Source: Bacteroidales bacterium
Lineage (GTDB): Bacteria > Bacteroidota > Bacteroidia > Bacteroidales > Lentimicrobiaceae
Direction: 5' to 3'
Assembly (NCBI GenBank): GCA_024636955.1
Contig: JAGXGB010000003.1
Location: 62,001-126,000, forward strand
DNA length: 64,000 nucleotides
Part shown: positions 1 through 9,686 of the stretch, piece by piece
Layout: the number at the start of each line of letters is the position of its first letter
How positions within the stretch are numbered: the stretch's first letter is position 1
Program-made: the position numbers and the translations under genes
The notes under the pieces: generated by a model
The model's input: only the letters and a program-made list of their open reading frames with translations
Databases searched by the model: none
Told to the model about the DNA's origin: nothing

Positions 1-1
1 C

Positions 2-322
2 CTGAGGGCTCGAATGAAGGAATATGCCGCAGGAACACGCGAAAAAGGAATGACTTTTGAAGACGGCAAGTCATTCCTACACACCTATGTTACAGCCGAA
101 GAGCTATGGGCATGTACAACCTGCAATGCCTGCGCAACGGAATGCCCGGTCAACATTAATCACCCTTCACTTATTCTTGACATGCGCCGCTTCATGGTAA
201 TGGAGGAAGCAGCCGCACCGGCAGGACTAAACGCCATGTTTGCCAATATAGAGAACAACGGCGCTCCGTGGCAATATCCACCTGAAGACAGGCTAAACTG
301 GCTTAATGATCTCAATAAGTAG
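2..322 (+). CDS. 4Fe-4S ferredoxin-type protein, C-terminal part (5' truncated by window edge)
   Basis: The reading frame is open from base 2, so the gene begins upstream of the window and the ATG at 14 is probably internal. Codons 34-45 counted from that ATG carry a ferredoxin-type cluster motif, CTTCNACATECP, which binds a 4Fe-4S cluster; a partner motif probably lies in the missing part. It is followed 108 bp downstream by a CCG-domain protein on the same strand. That pairing is typical of heterodisulfide-reductase-like (HdrC/HdrB, GlpC, LutA/B) electron-transfer complexes. The family is clear; the substrate and exact complex cannot be read from this fragment. Confidence 0.8.
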   Translation: MRARMKEYAAGTREKGMTFEDGKSFLHTYVTAEELWACTTCNACATECPVNINHPSLILDMRRFMVMEEAAAPAGLNAMFANIENNGAPWQYPPEDRLNWLNDLNK

Positions 323-430
323 CACGTATCAGGAGACCATTCTGTACAAAACCGGAAACCACTTAGTATACAATCAGGATAGATTTAAATACAACGAGAA
401 GTCATTTTAGTAAACAACCAGAGGACAACA

Positions 431-1249
431 ATGAAAAACATAGATACATATACTGTTCAGGTAATGGCTGATATGGCCGCTGAAGGTAAATCACCCGAGT
501 ACCTGTTTTGGGTAGGTTGTGCAGGCGCTTTTGATGCACGTTATAAGAAAGTTACTGTAGCCTTTGCCAAATTACTATTGCACGCCGGTGTTGATTTCGC
601 AATTCTTGGAAGTGAAGAAACATGTAATGGCGACCCTGCCCGAAGAGCAGGTAATGAAATGCTCTTTCAAATGCAGGCACTGCAGGTAATTGAGAAGCTA
701 AACACATACAAGGTCACCAAAATACTCACCTGTTGCCCGCACTGCTTTAATATCTTCAAAAACGAATATCCTGATCTTGGTGGACATTATGAAGTGATTC
801 ACCACACGGTATTTCTTGAAAACCTTATCAATAACGGCAAACTCAAAGTAAACAAAGAAGTACTGAGCCAGAAAAGTATAGTGTATCACGACCCCTGTTA
901 CCTTGGAAGAGGAAACGACATATACGAATCGGCCCGGCAAATAAATGCAGCTGTCACAAGTAAAACTTTGGAAATGCCACGCAGCAGGAGCAAGGCACTG
1001 TGCTGCGGTGCCGGTGGTGCTCAAATGTTCAAGGAAGCTGAACCCGGAAACAAAGAAGTATATATTGAAAGAACAGAAGAAGCCCTCCAAACTGGCGCTA
1101 ACATAGTAGCAACTTCATGTCCTTTTTGTATGACGATGATCACTGATGGCATCAAGTATAAGAACAGGGAAGATGAAGTGAAGAATATGGATATTGCGGA
1201 GATATTGCTTGCCAGTTTGTTAACCCAACAAGATGAAAAGTTATCATGA
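431..1249 (+). CDS. CCG-domain (Fe-S)-binding protein, HdrB/GlpC-like
   Basis: A 272-residue soluble protein with two cysteine-rich CCG modules: CCPHC at residues 101-105, HDPC at 153-156, CCGAGG at 191-196 and SCPFC near 230. In HdrB-type proteins these cysteines hold a non-cubane Fe-S cluster used in two-electron redox chemistry. Together with the ferredoxin-like protein just upstream it probably forms a two-subunit oxidoreductase or electron-transfer module, a common Bacteroidota pair whose electron partner is usually unassigned. The stop codon overlaps the start of the next gene (ATGA at 1246-1249), although that gene encodes a secreted protein of unrelated type. Confidence 0.85.
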   Translation: MKNIDTYTVQVMADMAAEGKSPEYLFWVGCAGAFDARYKKVTVAFAKLLLHAGVDFAILGSEETCNGDPARRAGNEMLFQMQALQVIEKLNTYKVTKILTCCPHCFNIFKNEYPDLGGHYEVIHHTVFLENLINNGKLKVNKEVLSQKSIVYHDPCYLGRGNDIYESARQINAAVTSKTLEMPRSRSKALCCGAGGAQMFKEAEPGNKEVYIERTEEALQTGANIVATSCPFCMTMITDGIKYKNREDEVKNMDIAEILLASLLTQQDEKLS

Positions 1250-2937
1250 GACTTATCCTTATAATTCTTAATTTCTGCCTGATTCAACAAATCTCACAAG
1301 CTATTGAATGGCAAGAAATTGCTGCTGGAGGAAGTAAATGTTATTCTGTAGTTACTGATAAAGCAGGAAATGTTTATTCTATTTACGAAGCTTGGGATTA
1401 TAATTATGATTGTTTCGATACGATTAAAATAGCAAGGACACTTGAGGGTAGGAATTTATTTTTAGTAAAGTCAGATTCAAATTTCAATGTTGAATGGATA
1501 AAACCATTGGAAACAACCTGGTGTTTTTTTAGTCCAAAATTGTATGTGGATAATAATGAGGATATCATAATTTGTAGCGAGTTCAAATACCGTTTCTTAT
1601 GTGATACTATTGATATTAATAACTCATCCTCTGAAGAGACGCCGGGCTTCATTATGAAAATTAATTCTTTTGGTGAAATTGAGTGGATAAATTTCATCCT
1701 TTGGGCTTGGTATCCTGATATTAATGATCTAGCTTTTGATAAGGATAATAACATATTCATCACTGGAGACTTTGTCGACAAGATGTATCTCTGTGATTTT
1801 ATTAACAACGAAATTATAAAGCGGGATTCACTTTATTCTGATTCACAGACAGGGTATATTATAAAATATTCTTCGGAAGGTAAGTTTTTAACCGCAAATA
1901 AGTTGGAAGGATCTCAACTTGTATTAAGAGCCATACTGGTTGATAAGAATAACAATATTTATGTTGCAGGCTGGATGTCAGGTTATTATAAGTATGATGG
2001 TAATATTATTAATGCACAGGGAATCTCTCTTCTCATCATCAAACTTGATTCAACATTCAATGAACTATGGGTTAAAGCTTTCCCAAGTCCTGCTACTTCT
2101 ACTTATCAGACTATTAATGATCTTGCTTTTGACATTTCAGGTGAGAATTTTTATGCAGTAGGTAACTTTATTGGTCCAATGGATTTTGGCAGTGGTCCAT
2201 TTGCCTCAAATGATAAAAATATCTTTCTCGCAAAGTATAGTATTGATGGAAGGTTAATCTGGATTAGGAATGAAGGTAGTTGGAGCGGATTAGCTAGTTA
2301 TACTGAAGAGGGACTGACAGTTATAGTTGATAAAAATGATTTTGTTTTAACTTCCGGATGGTTTCAATGGAAAGGTTCTTTTGGCGATACAATACTTGTA
2401 TCAGGTCAATACAACACCCAACTTTTTATTGCAAAATATTATGCAAATGGATTATTATCATGGGCTACTTTTTGCGGAAGTAATAGTTTTAATGAAACAC
2501 TTGGAAGTATTTCTAAAGACAATTTTGAAAATATATACATTGGAGCTAGTGGAATTAATGGTTCGTGGTTTGGTGACATCTTCTTTAATTCACCAAATCC
2601 TGTCAAATCTGACTTTGGATTTGTTGCTAAGTTCAAAGATAAAATTGAGCCAAACAACTATCAGCCACCCCTAGGTATTTCAACGAAGGATCAATCTAAA
2701 ATTAATGTCTACCCAAACCCTTTTGAAGACAGATTAAGGATTGAAATTAACGATAATTCATTTATAAAAACGATCTTTATAACTGATATCCTGGGCAAAA
2801 ATTGGTATATACGAGATGGTGTTCAAACAGACAGAACAGATATTGATTTATCCCATTTAACCAATGGCATTTATATCATTACAGTTATCACAAATGACTC
2901 ATCCTTTACAGAAAAGATAATAAAGAAGAGTCATTAA
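1246..2937 (+). CDS. Secreted beta-propeller-like protein with T9SS C-terminal sorting domain
   Basis: 563 residues with an N-terminal signal peptide (about 1-19, ending near SQA). Repeated segments of the type DKxNNIxxxG (for example around residues 45, 165 and 230) resemble SBBP-type beta-propeller blades. The last 75 or so residues form a type IX sorting domain starting at NVYPNPF and containing NGIYIITV, so the protein is probably exported and anchored at or released from the cell surface. The gene is clearly richer in A and T at third codon positions than its neighbours. It overlaps the preceding Fe-S gene by four bases, an odd partner, so it may be a later insertion. The role is unknown. 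Confidence 0.75.
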   Translation: MRLILIILNFCLIQQISQAIEWQEIAAGGSKCYSVVTDKAGNVYSIYEAWDYNYDCFDTIKIARTLEGRNLFLVKSDSNFNVEWIKPLETTWCFFSPKLYVDNNEDIIICSEFKYRFLCDTIDINNSSSEETPGFIMKINSFGEIEWINFILWAWYPDINDLAFDKDNNIFITGDFVDKMYLCDFINNEIIKRDSLYSDSQTGYIIKYSSEGKFLTANKLEGSQLVLRAILVDKNNNIYVAGWMSGYYKYDGNIINAQGISLLIIKLDSTFNELWVKAFPSPATSTYQTINDLAFDISGENFYAVGNFIGPMDFGSGPFASNDKNIFLAKYSIDGRLIWIRNEGSWSGLASYTEEGLTVIVDKNDFVLTSGWFQWKGSFGDTILVSGQYNTQLFIAKYYANGLLSWATFCGSNSFNETLGSISKDNFENIYIGASGINGSWFGDIFFNSPNPVKSDFGFVAKFKDKIEPNNYQPPLGISTKDQSKINVYPNPFEDRLRIEINDNSFIKTIFITDILGKNWYIRDGVQTDRTDIDLSHLTNGIYIITVITNDSSFTEKIIKKSH

Positions 2938-3059
2938 GTTATTATGCTATTTGTTTATTCCTCACTGACATGGGAAAGTTGCCTTTTGTGTGCGTTGAGT
3001 ACTCAGGATTTATTTAACCTGGCACATAGTCGCCTGTCAATAGGTACATGTTATTTTCT

Positions 3060-3067
3060 TAATTTTG
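3060..3067 (+). promoter_or_regulatory. -7 box (TAnnTTTG) of glyS
   Basis: TAATTTTG matches the Bacteroidota -7 consensus. It ends only six bases before the glyS ATG at 3074, so the transcript is predicted to be leaderless or nearly so. No good -33 TTTG is seen at the expected distance. Confidence 0.5.
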
Positions 3068-3073
3068 CCGACT

Positions 3074-4594
3074 ATGGCAAACAACGAAGAAGTATTCAAA
3101 AAAATAATATCCCATGCCAAAGAGTATGGGTTTGTATTTCAGAGCAGTGAAATTTATGACGGCTTAAGTGCTGTTTATGATTACGGACAAAATGGTGTTG
3201 AACTCAAAAACAACATTAAACAATACTGGTGGAATGCCATGGTTCGCTATCATGAAAATATAGTCGGCCTTGATTCGGCAATATTTATGCACCCTACTAT
3301 TTGGAAAGCATCGGGCCATGTTGATGCTTTTAATGATCCTATGATTGACAATAAGGATTCTAAAAAAAGGTATCGTGCCGACGTGCTTGTGGAAGATTAT
3401 GTGGCTAAGGTGGAGGATAAGATCAATAAGGAAGTTGAGAAAGCAGCCAAGCGCTTTGGTGATGCCTTTGATGAGAAGCAGTTCCGTGAAACCAACCAGC
3501 GGGTTCTTGATAATCAGGTTAAGATTGATGAAGCAAAAAGACGGCTTTACAGCTCTCTTGAAGCTGAGGATCTGGAGGATGTAAGAAAACTGATTGAAGA
3601 CCTTGAGATAGTTTGCCCAATATCAGGTTCCCGCAACTGGACTGATGTAAGGCAGTTTAACCTGATGTTCTCTACAAAAATTGGTTCAGTTACTGATGAT
3701 TCAAGCGTTATATACCTGAGACCTGAAACAGCGCAAGGGATTTTTGTTAATTTCCTTAACGTGATGAAAACAGGCCGCATGAAAATTCCTTTTGGCATTG
3801 CCCAGATTGGTAAGGCTTTCAGGAATGAGATCGTTGCACGCCAGTTCATTTTCAGGATGCGTGAATTTGAACAGATGGAAATGCAATTCTTCGTAAAGCC
3901 GGGCACAGAACTTGAATGGTTTGAATATTGGAAGAGTGCCCGAATGAAATGGCATCTGTCACTTGGTCTGGGCGCAGAGAATTACCGCTTCCACGATCAT
4001 GAGAAACTTGCGCATTACGCTAATGCAGCGGCTGATATTGAGTTCAACTTCCCGATTGGCTTCAAGGAGCTGGAAGGCATTCACTCCCGTACTGATTTCG
4101 ACCTGAATGCACATCAAAAGTTCTCAGGCAAGAAACTGCAATACTTTGATCCTGAGCTTAACGAAAGTTATGTGCCTTATGTGGTTGAAACATCCATCGG
4201 GCTTGATCGCACATTCCTAGCCCTTATGAGCAATGCATTTACAGAAGAGAAACTCGACGACGGAACCGAAAGAGTAGTTATGAAATTCCCTCCTGTTCTT
4301 GCGCCAATTAAAGCTGCCGTGTTGCCGCTTGTTGCCAAAGATGGTTTACCTGAGAAGGCTCGTATGATAATGGATGATATCAAGTCGGAATTCATGTGCC
4401 AGTACGAGGAGAAAGACTCAATCGGTAAGCGTTACCGCCGTCAGGATGCTATAGGCACACCATATTGCATCACGGTTGACCATCAAACACTTGAAGATAA
4501 TACCGTTACTATCCGTGAACGTGACAGTATGAAGCAGGAGCGGGTTAGTATCAGCGAGGTTAGAGATATCGTTTATCGCAGAATCAAGGGTTAA
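3074..4594 (+). CDS. glyS: Glycyl-tRNA synthetase (dimeric, eukaryotic-like type)
   Basis: 506 residues if started at the ATG at 3074; a TTG nine bases earlier lies inside the -7 promoter box and is unlikely to be used. The enzyme charges tRNA-Gly with glycine. The class II core is visible: motif 2 around FRNEIVARQFIFRMREFEQ, the TAQGIFVNF segment typical of alpha2 GlyRS, a family insert between, and a C-terminal anticodon-binding domain (about residues 410-506). The length is as expected for the single-chain alpha2 form found in Bacteroidota rather than the alpha/beta form. It is monocistronic, convergent with ruvC. Confidence 0.95.
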   Translation: MANNEEVFKKIISHAKEYGFVFQSSEIYDGLSAVYDYGQNGVELKNNIKQYWWNAMVRYHENIVGLDSAIFMHPTIWKASGHVDAFNDPMIDNKDSKKRYRADVLVEDYVAKVEDKINKEVEKAAKRFGDAFDEKQFRETNQRVLDNQVKIDEAKRRLYSSLEAEDLEDVRKLIEDLEIVCPISGSRNWTDVRQFNLMFSTKIGSVTDDSSVIYLRPETAQGIFVNFLNVMKTGRMKIPFGIAQIGKAFRNEIVARQFIFRMREFEQMEMQFFVKPGTELEWFEYWKSARMKWHLSLGLGAENYRFHDHEKLAHYANAAADIEFNFPIGFKELEGIHSRTDFDLNAHQKFSGKKLQYFDPELNESYVPYVVETSIGLDRTFLALMSNAFTEEKLDDGTERVVMKFPPVLAPIKAAVLPLVAKDGLPEKARMIMDDIKSEFMCQYEEKDSIGKRYRRQDAIGTPYCITVDHQTLEDNTVTIRERDSMKQERVSISEVRDIVYRRIKG

Positions 4595-4645
4595 GCACTT
4601 AATCTTTTATGGGTAGGAACTTATTACTCTAAGGTTCTTTAATGA

Positions 4646-5203
4646 CTATGGCGCATTAACCCTTTTAGGGTTCTGATCAATAAAATTCTTCCAGCCGGTG
4701 AATTTCTTTTCTGAACTACTGTTATCGTTTTGCATGTAATGGCATATCGCGGCTGCAATGGCATCAGTAGCATCAAGTGGAATGACGTCTATTGGCATGT
4801 TGATGAGGTGCTTAAGCATGGCAGCTACCTGCTCTTTCGATGCAGCACCTTTTCCGGTAATTGACTGCTTGATCTTTCGTGGGGAGTACTCAAAAATTGG
4901 AATATCTCTGTAAAGGGCTGCGGCCATTGCAACACCCTGTGCCCGTCCGAGCTTGAGCATAGATTGAACGTTTTTTCCGAAAAACGGAGCCTCAATAGCC
5001 AGCTCATCAGGATGATACAGGTCAATTAATCCAAGCACTGATTCAAATATCTTCTTGAGCCTTAATGCATGGTCTTCTTTAGAACTGAATTTGAACACAT
5101 CAAGCGTGATCAGCTCAATTTTCTTACCTTTAACGGCTATTAATCCGTAGCCCATCACCTGTGTACCGGGGTCGATACCCAGGATGATCCTTTCGCTATG
5201 CAT
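4646..5203 (-). CDS. ruvC: Crossover junction endodeoxyribonuclease RuvC
   Basis: 185 residues. The N-terminal ILGIDPGTQVMGYG is the RuvC catalytic strand with the first acidic residue, EAPFFGKN carries the second (near residue 70), and DATDAIAAAICH the C-terminal acidic pair. RuvC cuts Holliday junctions to resolve recombination intermediates, normally with the RuvAB helicase, whose genes are not in this window. The gene is divergent from the flippase-like gene at 5227 with only 23 bp between the two start codons, so both promoters are packed together. Confidence 0.95.
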   Translation of the reverse strand: MHSERIILGIDPGTQVMGYGLIAVKGKKIELITLDVFKFSSKEDHALRLKKIFESVLGLIDLYHPDELAIEAPFFGKNVQSMLKLGRAQGVAMAAALYRDIPIFEYSPRKIKQSITGKGAASKEQVAAMLKHLINMPIDVIPLDATDAIAAAICHYMQNDNSSSEKKFTGWKNFIDQNPKRVNAP

Positions 5204-5204
5204 A

Positions 5205-5212
5205 TATTTTTG
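5205..5212 (+). promoter_or_regulatory. -7 box (TAnnTTTG) of the flippase-like gene
   Basis: TATTTTTG, 14 bases before the ATG at 5227, in the short gap that also holds the ruvC start. A match to the consensus by eye only. Confidence 0.4.
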
Positions 5213-5226
5213 TTATACTAAACCAC

Positions 5227-6234
5227 ATGGCTCTTACGGCAAAGGTAAAGAAAACCATTAATAACGGATTGCGATTTGTTATTGCTTTACTGGCTTTATG
5301 GTTTATTTACAGGCAAGTATCAGACCCTGCTAATCTCTTTGCCTTTACCGACTCTTTAACGGCCAGGCTTAACAGCAACGGTTTTTTTGCATTAATAATT
5401 ATTGCGCTGCTTTTAATGCCACTTAATTGGGGTATTGAAGCATATAAATGGCAACTGCTGATCAATTTTGCTGAACGCGTGTCGTTTAAACATGCACTGA
5501 TGTCAGTTCTTTCAGGCATTACCATGAGTCTGTTCACACCAAACCGCGTGGGTGATTTGCTAGGAAGGCTCCTCACGCTCAAACATGCCAATCCACTTAA
5601 AGGGGCATTCCTTACCATCATTGGAAGCATCAGTCAATTGCTCACCACGTTATTAATGGGAATGTTTGCATTGTGTTTCTACATCCCGTATTATCAAGAT
5701 ATTGAGAATGAAATACACCTTGGCGGATACATTTTGATAGTGGTTTTGTTAATATTGACTGCTGTTGTAATGGTATCAATGTTCTTAAGGGTTTCCAGGG
5801 TGGCCGGCTTAACAAGGGCTTTTATAAGGCCCGGTTGGCAAAAGGTGCGGGGTTATTTGAGAATAATGCGGCGTTTGAGAAGGCGGTTACTATTAAAAGT
5901 ACTCGTGTTAAGTGCGGTACGTTACATGATCTTCTCAACGCAATTCTACCTTCTGCTTCTGGCGTTTGGCTTTTCAATACCCTGGTTCCATGCATTTATT
6001 CTTATTTCCATGACCTATTTTACCATGACCGCTATTCCAACAATAGCACTGGTAGATCTGGGTATCAGAGGTTCAGTGGCCATTTACTTCCTGGGACTCT
6101 ATACTGTTAATAGTGATAACGCATCGCTCGCAATTCTGGCTGCCACAACTTCAGTGTGGGTGGTTAATCTTGCGTTACCTTCCCTTGCCGGGATGCTTTT
6201 TATTTATCGCTTGAAATTAATCCGGAAGGTGTGA
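5227..6234 (+). CDS. Lysylphosphatidylglycerol synthase transmembrane-region-like protein (UPF0104/flippase-like)
   Basis: 335 residues with about eight hydrophobic membrane segments (first near 14-24, last near 308-328) and no soluble aminoacyltransferase domain. The segment LNWGIEAYKWQLLI near residues 62-75 and TPNRVGDLLGR near 102-112 fit the family once called UPF0104, related to the membrane part of MprF. Family members are proposed to move lipids or lipid-linked molecules across the inner membrane. The next gene, a membrane glycosyltransferase, starts one base inside this gene's stop codon (TGATG), so the two are probably translated together and act on a shared lipid-linked substrate. 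That substrate is unknown. Confidence 0.75.
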   Translation: MALTAKVKKTINNGLRFVIALLALWFIYRQVSDPANLFAFTDSLTARLNSNGFFALIIIALLLMPLNWGIEAYKWQLLINFAERVSFKHALMSVLSGITMSLFTPNRVGDLLGRLLTLKHANPLKGAFLTIIGSISQLLTTLLMGMFALCFYIPYYQDIENEIHLGGYILIVVLLILTAVVMVSMFLRVSRVAGLTRAFIRPGWQKVRGYLRIMRRLRRRLLLKVLVLSAVRYMIFSTQFYLLLLAFGFSIPWFHAFILISMTYFTMTAIPTIALVDLGIRGSVAIYFLGLYTVNSDNASLAILAATTSVWVVNLALPSLAGMLFIYRLKLIRKV

Positions 6235-7499
6235 TGATAGTATTTGTCATATTAGTGAGTATCATCATCTTGATTTCGGTCAATTACTTCCTCATTGTCC
6301 TGAAATTAACATACGGTTTCAAAAAACTGCACAATACAAAAACTGAAAATGCAGCAACCAAGGCTTTAAAACAGCCGGCAATGGAAATAGTAGATGAAGC
6401 ATTTGATAATGTAGAGGTTAATACAAGAATGATCAGCGTTATTATCGCAGCCCGTAATGAGGAGCATAACATAAGCGCGTGTATTGAAAGTCTGCAAAGG
6501 CAGGATTATCCAAAGGAGTTGTTTGAAGTTATTGTGGTAAACGACCAGTCGGAAGATGCAACTTCTGAAATTATAGAGAGATATGAGCAGTTAAGGATTA
6601 TTGACCTTAAGCAGCTCATTACAACGGGTAAAGGTGGAAAGAAAGAAGCTGTAAGTTTAGGAGTAAGTAAAGCAAAAGGTGATTTTATTCTTATTACCGA
6701 TGCTGATTGTATGGTGCCACCTGCGTGGATCCGTGAATTCAACAAATGTTTCAATGAAACAGGTGCATTATTTATAACCGGACCTGTGATGCTTAAACCG
6801 GAAACAGGTTTCTTTAACAAGTTCCAGTGTCTGGAGTTTAACTCGCTGATAGCCTCAACAGCGGGGTACATTGGCATTAACAAGCCTGTAATGTGTAATG
6901 GTGCTATTATGGGCTACTCAGTTTCTGCATATCAGGAGTTATTACATGATAAGTCTGATGAACCTGAGCAAGCTGATATCCTCAGGAGAAATATCACTTC
7001 AGGTGATGATGTATTCCTGATGCTTTCCATGAAGAAGGAATTTGGGGCTGAAAGCATCACCTTTCTTAATTCTGCCTCTGCAATTGTATTTACACACACT
7101 CAGCCGGATATTAAGCATTTCATAGCCCAAAGGATCAGATGGGTATCAAAAAGCAACGGTTACCACGACAATGATGTGATACTGTCAGCAATATCAATAT
7201 ACAGCTTCAATTTGATCTGTTTCATCCTGGTATTAGCAACGCTCTTGAATTTTTTCTTTTTCCCTGCGGCAAACTTAAAGTTTGGATTAGGATTACCCAT
7301 ACTTACTGGCTTACTTATAGTTATAAAAACAACTGTTGATTACATGCTTTTATCGGCATATTCAGGTGTGTACGGGCAAAAGCACCTATTGTATTACCTT
7401 CCGGTAATTGAATTCATAGTAATATCATACACTACAATAATTGGCACATTAGGAAATATTATGCCATTTAAATGGAAAGGAAGAATGTTCAGGAAGTAA
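6234..7499 (+). CDS. Membrane-anchored family 2 glycosyltransferase
   Basis: 421 residues from the ATG at 6234; a GTG three bases earlier is the other choice. One membrane helix at the N-terminus (about 1-25), then a GT-A catalytic domain: VIIAARNEEHNISACIESL starts the nucleotide-sugar fold, TDADC is the metal-binding DxD-type motif, and QRIRW is the Q/RxxRW motif of processive or polyprenyl-type GT2 enzymes. Three further helices close the protein (about 320-420). It transfers a sugar to an unidentified acceptor at the inner face of the inner membrane. The 3' end overlaps the convergent ispD gene by 11 bp. Confidence 0.85.
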   Translation: MIVFVILVSIIILISVNYFLIVLKLTYGFKKLHNTKTENAATKALKQPAMEIVDEAFDNVEVNTRMISVIIAARNEEHNISACIESLQRQDYPKELFEVIVVNDQSEDATSEIIERYEQLRIIDLKQLITTGKGGKKEAVSLGVSKAKGDFILITDADCMVPPAWIREFNKCFNETGALFITGPVMLKPETGFFNKFQCLEFNSLIASTAGYIGINKPVMCNGAIMGYSVSAYQELLHDKSDEPEQADILRRNITSGDDVFLMLSMKKEFGAESITFLNSASAIVFTHTQPDIKHFIAQRIRWVSKSNGYHDNDVILSAISIYSFNLICFILVLATLLNFFFFPAANLKFGLGLPILTGLLIVIKTTVDYMLLSAYSGVYGQKHLLYYLPVIEFIVISYTTIIGTLGNIMPFKWKGRMFRK

Positions 7500-8187
7500 G
7501 GTTAAAGCTACTTGCTGTCTTCTTTGACTTCACTAAAGATTCAGCGAAAAACATATCAAGCGGAGTTGTTATCTTAATATTCTCTTCACTGCCTTTAAAA
7601 AGAGTAATTGGTATCCCAAATTGCTCTACCAGGGCTGCATCATCAGCAAATGAAGGCAGGCGAGGTACATTATAGACTCTTTTTAAGATGGCCAGTGTAT
7701 AACACTGAGGAGTCTGCACCGATTTGAACTTATCGCGGTCAACATGCATACTCTCATTCCCTTCAATTTGCCGAAGGGAATCACGAAGGTCAAGATACGG
7801 TACACCTGTTCCATATTCCTGTGCAGTATCAAATGCCTGGTTAATGGTTTCGGATGACACAAAAGGGCGCACTCCATCATGAACTGCAACCAATGCCTCA
7901 GTTTCATCAATAACCTCGAGACCATTCTTTACCGACTGTGATCTGAACAGACCTCCGCCAACTACCTTGTGTGGTACACTGAAAGAATATGTATTGCAGA
8001 TGGTTTCCCAGTATTCAATAAAAGGAATTGGAACAACAACTATGATGTTTTCTACTCCTGCCTGAAAGAATGAAAGGATTGTGTGCATCAGCACCGGCTG
8101 ATTATTGAGTAGCATGAATTGTTTTGGTATGGCTGAGCCCATTCTGACCCCTGAACCACCTGCTACTATTATTACGTATTTATCCAC
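7489..8187 (-). CDS. ispD: 2-C-methyl-D-erythritol 4-phosphate cytidylyltransferase
   Basis: 232 residues. The N-terminal AGGSGVRMGSAIPKQF is the CTP-binding loop of IspD, and VAVHDGVRPFVS carries the conserved mid-domain loop. The enzyme joins CTP to MEP in the non-mevalonate isoprenoid route; Dxs, the first enzyme of the same route, is encoded at 21747-23675 in this window. The gene is convergent with the glycosyltransferase and shares its last 11 bp. A 138-bp gap separates it from queA upstream. Confidence 0.95.
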   Translation of the reverse strand: MDKYVIIVAGGSGVRMGSAIPKQFMLLNNQPVLMHTILSFFQAGVENIIVVVPIPFIEYWETICNTYSFSVPHKVVGGGLFRSQSVKNGLEVIDETEALVAVHDGVRPFVSSETINQAFDTAQEYGTGVPYLDLRDSLRQIEGNESMHVDRDKFKSVQTPQCYTLAILKRVYNVPRLPSFADDAALVEQFGIPITLFKGSEENIKITTPLDMFFAESLVKSKKTASSFNLTS

Positions 8188-8325
8188 CGATATTGCAATT
8201 TTGGTTGTACATACTGTTGGTTATACGATCATTCCACTGCTGTTGTATACTTTGCTAAAAGCATTCTCAACTTTTTAACAAATTATACAACACCACCAAC
8301 CTGAGTTAGTTCAACCAAATTTTTA

Positions 8326-9381
8326 TTATAAGATGAGCATTGCGTCACCGTAAGTAAAGAAGCGATATTTTTCTTTAACAGCCTCTTTGTATGCCATCAT
8401 TAGAAAATCGAAATCTGCAAAAGCGGAAGTCATCATAAGCATTGGCGACTGTGGCATGTGAAAATTGGTGATCATGCTCGTTGCAATACTGAAATCATAA
8501 GGAGGGAAAATAAATTTATTTGACCACCCTTTGTATGGTTTAAGTAATCCGGCAATTGAAACTGAAGTTTCAACAGCCTTCATGGTAGTAGTACCTACAA
8601 CACAAACCTGTTTCCTGTTATTCTTTGCCATGTTAACAATATTGGCAGCTTCTTCCTCAATAATGAGTTCTTCTGAGTCCATTTTATGCTTGGTAAGATC
8701 TTCAACATCAATAGTTCTGAAATTACCCACTCCGGCATGAAGTGTAACATTGGCATAAGTGACACCACTAAGTTCAAGGCGTTTCATAAGTTCCTTGCTG
8801 AAATGGAGTCCAGCAGTTGGTGCTGCAACAGCGCCTTCTTTGGTGGCGTATATTGTTTGATACCATTCCTTATCTTCGGGCATTATATCGCGAAGTGCCT
8901 GGAGTTCTTCAGGTAATGGAGTCTTTCCTAACGTTTCAATTGTTTTTTTGAATTCTGAGTAAGGACCATCAAAAAGAAATCTCAGTGTGCGTCCACGTGA
9001 TGTAGTGTTATCAATTACTTCAGCAACCAATGAGTCATCATCACCGAAATAGAGTTTGTTACCTATCCTAATTTTCCTTGCGGGATCAACAAGCACATCC
9101 CATAATCGTGCTTCTGCATTCAACTCACGCAGCAGGAATACGGTGATCTTAGCACCTGTTTTTTCTTTTTCACCTGTTAAGAGAGCCGGAAAAACCCTTG
9201 TATCATTCAGCACCATAACATCACCATCACCAAAATACTCAAGTATATCGGTAAACATTCGATGCTCGATCGTACGGGTCTTTCTGTTCAATACCATAAG
9301 CCGTGATGCGCCCCTGTTTTCAGTAGGTTGCATTGCGATAAGGTCATTAGGTAGTGAATAACGGAATTGTGAGAGTTTCAT
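8326..9381 (-). CDS. queA: tRNA preQ1(34) S-adenosylmethionine ribosyltransferase-isomerase
   Basis: 351 residues, the usual length. The start [16 protein letters not shown] and the segments [23 protein letters not shown] and [10 protein letters not shown] are strongly conserved in QueA. It adds the cyclopentenediol moiety from S-adenosylmethionine to preQ1 in the wobble position of tRNA during queuosine synthesis. No other queuosine genes lie in the window. No clear TAnnTTTG box was found just upstream of the start. Confidence 0.95.
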   Translation of the reverse strand: MKLSQFRYSLPNDLIAMQPTENRGASRLMVLNRKTRTIEHRMFTDILEYFGDGDVMVLNDTRVFPALLTGEKEKTGAKITVFLLRELNAEARLWDVLVDPARKIRIGNKLYFGDDDSLVAEVIDNTTSRGRTLRFLFDGPYSEFKKTIETLGKTPLPEELQALRDIMPEDKEWYQTIYATKEGAVAAPTAGLHFSKELMKRLELSGVTYANVTLHAGVGNFRTIDVEDLTKHKMDSEELIIEEEAANIVNMAKNNRKQVCVVGTTTMKAVETSVSIAGLLKPYKGWSNKFIFPPYDFSIATSMITNFHMPQSPMLMMTSAFADFDFLMMAYKEAVKEKYRFFTYGDAMLIL

Positions 9382-9686
9382 TCCAGGGAAAAATTAGAGT
9401 TAGGTTGTATTTTAAGTTATTGATATAACGTAAATAAGGCAGTTTTAATTATTAAAAGAATACTAAATTTGCATTTACTCTTTTTCAGCCGTATTACATC
9501 TTTCATGCAAGTGCATAAAGTACCCGAATTTAAGGGGTGCAAAATTAACACATTTTTGCCTAAAAATCAAGCACTAACCCTTATTTTTTTCTTCTTACCG
9601 CTTAAAGCAACTCAAAAAGTTAAAAAAACATTGTACCTTTGCACGCTTAAAAGTCAATTAATTAACCCATTAAGCACTCTAACTGA
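9382..9686. other. Intergenic region between divergent queA and prs
   Basis: 305 bp with no convincing gene. It is AT-rich with several A and T runs and holds the prs promoter near its right end. An open frame running from 9469 into prs has no family resemblance and is discounted. Confidence 0.6.
9634..9641 (+). promoter_or_regulatory. -7 box (TAnnTTTG) of prs
   Basis: TACCTTTG followed by GCA, a very typical Bacteroidota -7 element, 45 bases before the prs ATG. The -33 region is A-rich with no exact TTTG. Confidence 0.6.

Noticed and set aside
2944-3150. A 68-codon frame spanning the glyS promoter and start
   Set aside because: It overlaps glyS in another frame, shows no family resemblance and covers the likely promoter.
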